Positions 59,825 to 64,000 of a stretch of DNA of 64,000 bases are shown here, piece after piece. A program made the position numbers and the translations under genes. This DNA comes from Actinoallomurus soli (lineage in GTDB: Bacteria; Actinomycetota; Actinomycetes; Streptosporangiales; Streptosporangiaceae), in the NCBI RefSeq assembly GCF_024055715.1, contig NZ_JAMXMV010000003.1, positions 1 to 64,000 on the forward strand. Direction: 5' to 3'. The notes below the pieces were generated by a model. It worked only from the letters and a program-made list of their open reading frames with translations. It made no database searches and was not told the origin of the DNA. Position 1 is the first letter of the stretch. Each line of letters starts with the position of its first letter.

Positions 59825-60670
59825 TCAGCGGAAGGCCGCGACGTTGCGGCGGGCCCAGTCCGCGAAGGTGCGCGGCGCGCGGCCGAGGACGCGCTCGACG
59901 TCGGGGCTGACGCGCCGCTCCCCGGGAGTCGGCTCGCCGAGGATGGCGAGGGTCGTCTCGGCGACCGGCTCGGGCATGAACCCCAGCATCTGCGCGAAGG
60001 CCTCGTCGCGGGTCTGCTCGATGAACCCGACGGGCTCGCCGAGCGCGTCGCCGATCGCCTCGGCCTGCTGCCGGGGGGTGACGGGCGCGGGCCCGGTCAG
60101 CTCGTAGACCTGCCCGCCGTGACCGTCCTCGCGCAGGGCGGCGGCGGCGACCTCGGCGATGTCGGCCGGGTCGATCGTCGGCAGGCCCACGTCGCCGAAC
60201 GGCGCGGCGACGGCCCGGCGGGTGCGGACGGACTCTGCCCAGGCGTAGGCGTTGGAGTTGAAACCACCGGGCCGCAGGATCGTCCAGTCCATGCCCGACT
60301 GCCGCAGAGCGTCCTCGATGGACCGCCCCAGCATCCCGTGCGAGGGCGACTCCGGGCGGGTCGCGACGCCCAGGGAGGACAGCAGCACCACGCGCGTGAC
60401 GCCGCCGGCCTTGGCGGCGTCGAGGATGTCGTGCGTGCTGAGCAGGTGCGCGCTGGCGCCGCCGTTCTGCAGGAACAGCGCGTCGGCGCCGTCGAAGACG
60501 GGGCGGAGGTCCTCCGGAGCGGTCAGGTCCGCCCGCCGGTGCCGCACGCCCTGCGGCACGTCGGCCTCCGAGATCCCGCGCGAGGTCGCCAGCACCTGCT
60601 CGCCGGCCTCCGCCAGGGTCCGCACGAGGGATCGGCCGACGTTACCGGTCGCGCCTGTCACCACGATCAT
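59825..60670 (-). CDS. NmrA-like NAD(P)-binding oxidoreductase
   Basis: A 281-aa atypical SDR of the NmrA/HSCARG type. The N-terminal dinucleotide motif is IVVTGATGNVGRSLV, followed by GVRHRRADLTAPEDL, VVLLSSLGVAT, WTILRPGGFNSNAY and a C-terminal GRAPRTFADWARRNVAAF. The catalytic Tyr-x3-Lys of classic SDRs is missing, as usual for NmrA relatives, which act as redox sensors or isoflavone-reductase-like enzymes. ATG 60670 has GGAG 6 nt upstream. It is divergent from a TetR gene with matching operators between them. Confidence 0.85.
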   Translation of the reverse strand: MIVVTGATGNVGRSLVRTLAEAGEQVLATSRGISEADVPQGVRHRRADLTAPEDLRPVFDGADALFLQNGGASAHLLSTHDILDAAKAGGVTRVVLLSSLGVATRPESPSHGMLGRSIEDALRQSGMDWTILRPGGFNSNAYAWAESVRTRRAVAAPFGDVGLPTIDPADIAEVAAAALREDGHGGQVYELTGPAPVTPRQQAEAIGDALGEPVGFIEQTRDEAFAQMLGFMPEPVAETTLAILGEPTPGERRVSPDVERVLGRAPRTFADWARRNVAAFR

Positions 60671-60684
60671 GTCGATCTCCATAG

Positions 60685-60769
60685 AGTTAGTTAGCTGACT
60701 GACTGACTGACTCGGTGACCATAGCACGCCCTCCAGCACCGGTGTCTATAGTCAGTCGGGTGACTGACT
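60685..60769. promoter_or_regulatory. Two AGTCAGTC-type operators between NmrA and TetR genes
   Basis: Site 1 is AGTTAGTTAGCTGACTGACT (60685-60704; 8 of 10 pairs). Site 2 is AGTCAGTC-GGGT-GACTGACT (60750-60769; perfect arms), which overlaps the -10 TATAGT (60747-60752) and the TetR GTG (60760). A run of GACT repeats joins site 1 to the right. Confidence 0.7.
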
Positions 60770-61362
60770 CAACGAAGTCCCGGGCGCGCGGAACGGACAA
60801 ACGTCGCCGCCTGACGGCCGCGGCCGCCCAGGTCCTTCACCGGCAGGGCGTGGAGCGCACCACCATCGCCGACATCGCCAAGGCCGCCGACATCCCCGTC
60901 GGGAACGTCTACTACTACTTCAAGACCAAGGACGAGCTCGTCCAGGCCGCCCTGGCCGAGCACGAGGGGAGCCTCGCCGAGCTCACCACCGAACTCGACG
61001 GGCTCCCCGACCCCCTGAGCCGGCTCAAGGCCCTGGTCAACGCGTGGGTCGGCCGGCGGGACACCGCCGCCCGCTACGGCTGCCCCACCGGAACCCTCGC
61101 CGTCGAACTCGACAAGCGCGCCGACGGCACCCTCGACCAGGAGGCGGGCCGTGTCATCCGCCTGCTGCTGGACTGGGTGGAGCACCAGTTCCGGGCGCTC
61201 GGCCTGCCCGACCCGGGCGATCTCGCGCTCACCCTCGTCGCCGGGTACCAGGGCATGTCACTGCTGGCCAACGCCCTGCGCGACCCCGACATCATGGTCC
61301 GCGAAGGGAACCGCCTGATCCGCTGGCTCGACACGGTCACCGCCGCCCGCGACGGCTCCTGA
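60760..61362 (+). CDS. TetR-family regulator of the NmrA-like gene
   Basis: A 200-aa repressor. The helix-turn-helix is TAAAAQVLHRQGVERTTIADIAKAADIPVGNVYYYFKTKDELVQAAL. The ligand domain contains GCPTGTLAVELDKR, a pattern seen in the TetR group next to NmrA or quinone reductase genes. GTG 60760 is chosen because TATAGT lies 7 nt before it, implying a leaderless mRNA, and the operator covers it. It is followed by a terminator. Confidence 0.88.
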   Translation: MTDSTKSRARGTDKRRRLTAAAAQVLHRQGVERTTIADIAKAADIPVGNVYYYFKTKDELVQAALAEHEGSLAELTTELDGLPDPLSRLKALVNAWVGRRDTAARYGCPTGTLAVELDKRADGTLDQEAGRVIRLLLDWVEHQFRALGLPDPGDLALTLVAGYQGMSLLANALRDPDIMVREGNRLIRWLDTVTAARDGS

Positions 61363-61395
61363 CCGCGACGACCCGCCTTCGGCGATCTACGAGAG

Positions 61396-61429
61396 GGCGG
61401 GAACGGCCGCCTGAGATGCCGTTCCCGCC
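61396..61429. terminator. Terminator between TetR and sacsin-like genes
   Basis: GGCGGGAACGG (61396-61406) pairs perfectly with CCGTTCCCGCC (61419-61429). A second small stem, CACGAT-CGTA-ATCGTG, follows at about 61454-61469. Confidence 0.75.
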
Positions 61430-61476
61430 TACACCGAGTTCCTACCCCGCTACACGATCGTAATCGTGGGTGCGGT

Positions 61477-64000
61477 TCACCCGCCGAGGTCCTCCTCGGC
61501 GAGGAGGTCGGGCAGGTTGCCCGGTTCGCGCAGGACGGCCTCGGCGAGCAGGCGATCCGGCCAGCGGTCGCAGGCCCAGGCCAGGCCGCGCGCCAGGCCC
61601 GCCGGGCCGCTCGCGTGCACGATCCCGTCGGCGTACCACCAGGGGACCTCCTGGCCGTCCACGATCAGTCGATCGTGATGGACGTACGAGGCGGGCGCCT
61701 CGGGCAGCACCGCGCGCGCCGCGTCCGGCACCGGGCGCTCCTCCCCCGCCGACCCGATCACGCCGGGGACCTCGTCGCCGCCCAGGGCCAGGTCCAGCAG
61801 CTCGGCGACGTGGGGCGGCACGAACAGCAGCGGCTGGCCGCGCAGCAGCGGCAGCAGGTCGGGACGGTCGACGACGATGACGTCCTCGGCCGGAACGATC
61901 TCCGGCTCGCCGTTCACCAGGGCCCGTACGTGATCCGGCGGCTCGACGTCCAGGTCCGTCTCGGCCAGCGCCGCCCACAGGGCGCGCAGCCGCTCCCTGG
62001 AGACCGTACGGGCCGGGTCCGCCAGGCGGTCGAGGAGCTCGGCCGGGCCGTCCGGCTCGGCGAGCAGTGCCGCCACGGTGGTGCGCACGCCGAGCGCCGC
62101 GGCGATCCCCGGGTCCAGGCCCGGCGGCGCCGGGTCGTACAGGTCGGCCAGGTCCTCGCCCAGGCACAGCTCATCGGGGCGCCGGCCGTTCAGGACGGGA
62201 TGCCGCCGCAGCCACCACGCGGTGTAGGAGGAGGCGTCGACCTGGCGGCCGTCGGCGAGCACGACGCGGGCCGGTTCGACGACGGCGGCCCGCAGGTCCG
62301 GCTCGGCCAGCAGCCGGAACGCCCCCTCCCAGTCGGCGACGAACTCCAGGTCACGGACCGCGGTGAACTCCGGGATCACGTAGCCCGCGCCGAAGCCCTC
62401 CGCCCACAGCTCCTCGTCGTCGAGATGGAACTCCGGCTCGATGACGTCCTCGGCCCGGACCAGCGCGAACGTCCGCAGCACCCCGGCGGCCTCCAGCACC
62501 TCCGCGCCGTACCGCTCGACCAGGCCGGCGTCCGCGACCCCGAAGGGGGCGTCGTCGGCGATCACCTCGGCCAGCGGCGCGCCCGGCAGCAGCAGCTCTC
62601 CGGCGGGGTACGGCTCGCCGTCGTCGCCCGGCAGCACCAGCTCGGCCAGCCACGGCTCCTCGCCCGGCCTCAGGTGGGCGCGGCGGACGAGGGTGAGGAC
62701 GGCGTGCCAGATCGGCTCGGGGTCCTCCTCGTCGTACGACGCGGCGACCGCCGCGCGCGTCGCCGCGTCGGTGAGCACCGCCCGCGGGCCCGCCTCGACC
62801 GCGCCGAGCCGCAGCAGGAGCGGGTGCGCCGCCTCCGGGTGGACGACGCGCAGGCCGAGCGCGTCCAGGCCCTCCGGGTCGGTGACGAGAAGGCCGCGCG
62901 GCCCGCGGATGGTACGGCCGTCGGCGAGGGGCACGGGCAACCCGGCGAGCGCGTCCCGGTCGGCGCCGTCCAGCGCGGCGTACAGCCGCCGCCACCAGGC
63001 GGGCTCGCGGTCCAGCCCGGCGAGCGCGTCGGCGACGTCGGCGAGGCTCAGGCGGCGGACGCCGAGCGCGGCGAGGGCGGGATGGCGCGCCGGCCACCCG
63101 GCGGGCAGCAGACCGGGCACGACCTCCGACAGCACGCCGGGCAGCGCCGCGGGCCCGTCGACCACCACCGCGTCCCGCCCCCGAACCCGAACCGGCTCAC
63201 CGCCCAGGCCACCCGGCGCACCACCATCCAGGCCACCCTGCTCACCGCCCAGGCGACCGGGCTCGCGGCGCGGGTCGATCCGCTCTCCGCTCACCTCGCC
63301 CGGCGCTCCGCCGAGGCCGGCGTACGCTGCGGCGCGCGTGTCCTCGGCGACGGGCAGGAGCGGCAGGTCGGGAAGGCGGCCCAGGATGGCGCGGCGGATC
63401 CGGGCGTCCAGCTCGCCCTTGGCGACCGGGCCGGGCACGAGATCGAGGAGACGCGGCGTCGGCGGCAGGAGGGCGGTGTACGCCTCCGCCGCGCGCTCGA
63501 CCAGGAAGTCGGTCAGCGGACCGGGGGCGACGTGCCGCCGGTCGGGGGCCAGGGGGAAGGACGCGATGAGCAGCGCGGGCAGCCCCAGCGGCTCGTCGCT
63601 GGGCGTGGGCGCGTGCACGACGGCCGGCACGTCGTCCGGCAGCGGCTCGTCGGCGATCGCCCAGCGCACCTGCCAGTACGGCCGTTCCTCGACCGGCCGG
63701 TCCGCCAGCAGCTCCGCCGTCACCGTGCCGTGGGCCTCGGCGGTGCGCCAAGTCGTGCCGTTCACGGTCACCGCGCCGGTCACGGCCCCCTCCGCCGGGC
63801 CGTCCCAGGTCGCGCGGAGCGTACGGACGTCGCCGTCCACGTCGATCGTGATCTCGGCGAGGGCCGGCAGGGACAGCAGGAGGGCCGGACCGGTCTCCGC
63901 CAGCAGCCGCCGGACCAGCGCCTCGGCGTCCGCGTCGCGCAGCGGCAGGCGTACGAGCGTGTCGTAGCCCTCGGGCACGGGCCGGGCAGGCGCGGCGAAC
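61477..64000 (-). CDS. Sacsin N-terminal ATPase-like protein, partial
   Basis: The C-terminal 841 codons of a larger protein whose reading frame stays open to the window edge. It begins FAAPARPVPEGYDTLVRLPLRD and DAEALVRRLLAETGPALLLSLPALAEI, the segment that follows the Hsp90-like ATPase of sacsin-type proteins; the ATPase itself lies outside the window. The rest has repeated helical and strand units with 'LADGRTIRGPRGLLVTDPEGL' and 'VVLADGRQVDASSYTAWWLRRHP'. Near residues 235-270 there is a Gly/Arg/Pro insertion encoded by 21/24-nt repeats. Function unknown; chaperone-like activity is assumed from the fold. Confidence 0.75.
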   Translation of the reverse strand, partial: FAAPARPVPEGYDTLVRLPLRDADAEALVRRLLAETGPALLLSLPALAEITIDVDGDVRTLRATWDGPAEGAVTGAVTVNGTTWRTAEAHGTVTAELLADRPVEERPYWQVRWAIADEPLPDDVPAVVHAPTPSDEPLGLPALLIASFPLAPDRRHVAPGPLTDFLVERAAEAYTALLPPTPRLLDLVPGPVAKGELDARIRRAILGRLPDLPLLPVAEDTRAAAYAGLGGAPGEVSGERIDPRREPGRLGGEQGGLDGGAPGGLGGEPVRVRGRDAVVVDGPAALPGVLSEVVPGLLPAGWPARHPALAALGVRRLSLADVADALAGLDREPAWWRRLYAALDGADRDALAGLPVPLADGRTIRGPRGLLVTDPEGLDALGLRVVHPEAAHPLLLRLGAVEAGPRAVLTDAATRAAVAASYDEEDPEPIWHAVLTLVRRAHLRPGEEPWLAELVLPGDDGEPYPAGELLLPGAPLAEVIADDAPFGVADAGLVERYGAEVLEAAGVLRTFALVRAEDVIEPEFHLDDEELWAEGFGAGYVIPEFTAVRDLEFVADWEGAFRLLAEPDLRAAVVEPARVVLADGRQVDASSYTAWWLRRHPVLNGRRPDELCLGEDLADLYDPAPPGLDPGIAAALGVRTTVAALLAEPDGPAELLDRLADPARTVSRERLRALWAALAETDLDVEPPDHVRALVNGEPEIVPAEDVIVVDRPDLLPLLRGQPLLFVPPHVAELLDLALGGDEVPGVIGSAGEERPVPDAARAVLPEAPASYVHHDRLIVDGQEVPWWYADGIVHASGPAGLARGLAWACDRWPDRLLAEAVLREPGNLPDLLAEEDLGG
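63190..63265 (-). repeat. In-frame 21/24-nt repeats in the sacsin-like gene
   Basis: CCAGGC-centred units lie at 63204, 63228 and 63249, spaced 24 and 21 nt, so the frame is kept. They encode a GRLGGEQGGLDGG-type stretch. Confidence 0.6.

Overview
The window is chromosomal DNA of a high-GC actinomycete. Third codon positions are almost all G or C, GTG starts are common, and the gene families are typical of the group: giant LuxR-AAA regulators, SigE-family sigma factors paired with CU044_5270-like membrane proteins, a SpoIIE-type PP2C phosphatase with an ATPase tail, a CGNR regulator, DUF2530, UdgX, IdeR/DtxR and a WXG/NlpC pair. Thermomonosporaceae or Streptosporangiales would fit, but this is an inference from gene content only. 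I see no rRNA, tRNA, CRISPR array, prophage or recognisable biosynthetic cluster. The right-hand gene runs off the window.

Layout. 0-8.5 kb: a secreted repeat protein, a CaiB/BaiF CoA-transferase with an in-frame repeat insertion, and two tandem ~957-aa LuxR-AAA regulators separated by an unlisted 49-aa arginine-rich ORF. 8.5-11.8 kb: a decayed stretch, an Uma2-type nuclease, a methyltransferase and an IclR regulator. 11.9-14.7 kb: a secreted DUF5666-like protein behind 11-nt direct repeats, then an OmpR-type two-component system with two tandem-repeat arrays in its non-coding parts. 14.8-16.1 kb: an insertion of the IS200/IS605 group with an intact TnpB and a small ribbon-helix-helix ORF overlapping its start. 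16.2-20.8 kb: an acyl-CoA dehydrogenase, a first sigma/CU044_5270 pair and a fluoroacetate-type dehalogenase divergent from a CGNR regulator. 20.9-31.2 kb: MerR, thiolase, SoxR, an ArsR/quinone-oxidoreductase pair, XRE, a broken MFS exporter, an FUSC-like protein, small envelope proteins, a methyltransferase and an alcohol dehydrogenase. 31.2-36.9 kb: a second sigma/CU044_5270 pair, the PP2C phosphatase, a DtxR/IdeR regulator and UdgX. 37-45 kb: an FG-GAP protein, MFS and pdxH, a citrate synthase, serC, remains of an XRE/GntR module and def. 45-54 kb: a leaderless 27-aa peptide, a beta-propeller and a PH-like membrane protein; a second Uma2; RecD2; SnoaL-like and SDR genes; purC. 54-64 kb: a TetR/membrane pair, a WXG-like/NlpC-P60 pair, ThpR, MarR/MFS, DUF2530, a TetR/NmrA pair and a sacsin-like ATPase fragment.

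Common threads. Many regulators here sit divergent from one target with a readable palindrome between them: CGNR/dehalogenase, ArsR/oxidoreductase, XRE/MFS and TetR/NmrA. SoxR, MarR and TetR also have operator-like dyads at their own promoters. At least ten genes have a TANNNT-like hexamer 6-8 nt before the start codon and no Shine-Dalgarno sequence, the signature of leaderless transcripts; this fixes several starts (SoxR, SerC, both LuxR genes, the 27-aa peptide). Six short tandem-repeat arrays with periods of 14, 17, 21-24, ~28 (twice) and 30/33 nt occur, two of them in-frame inside proteins.
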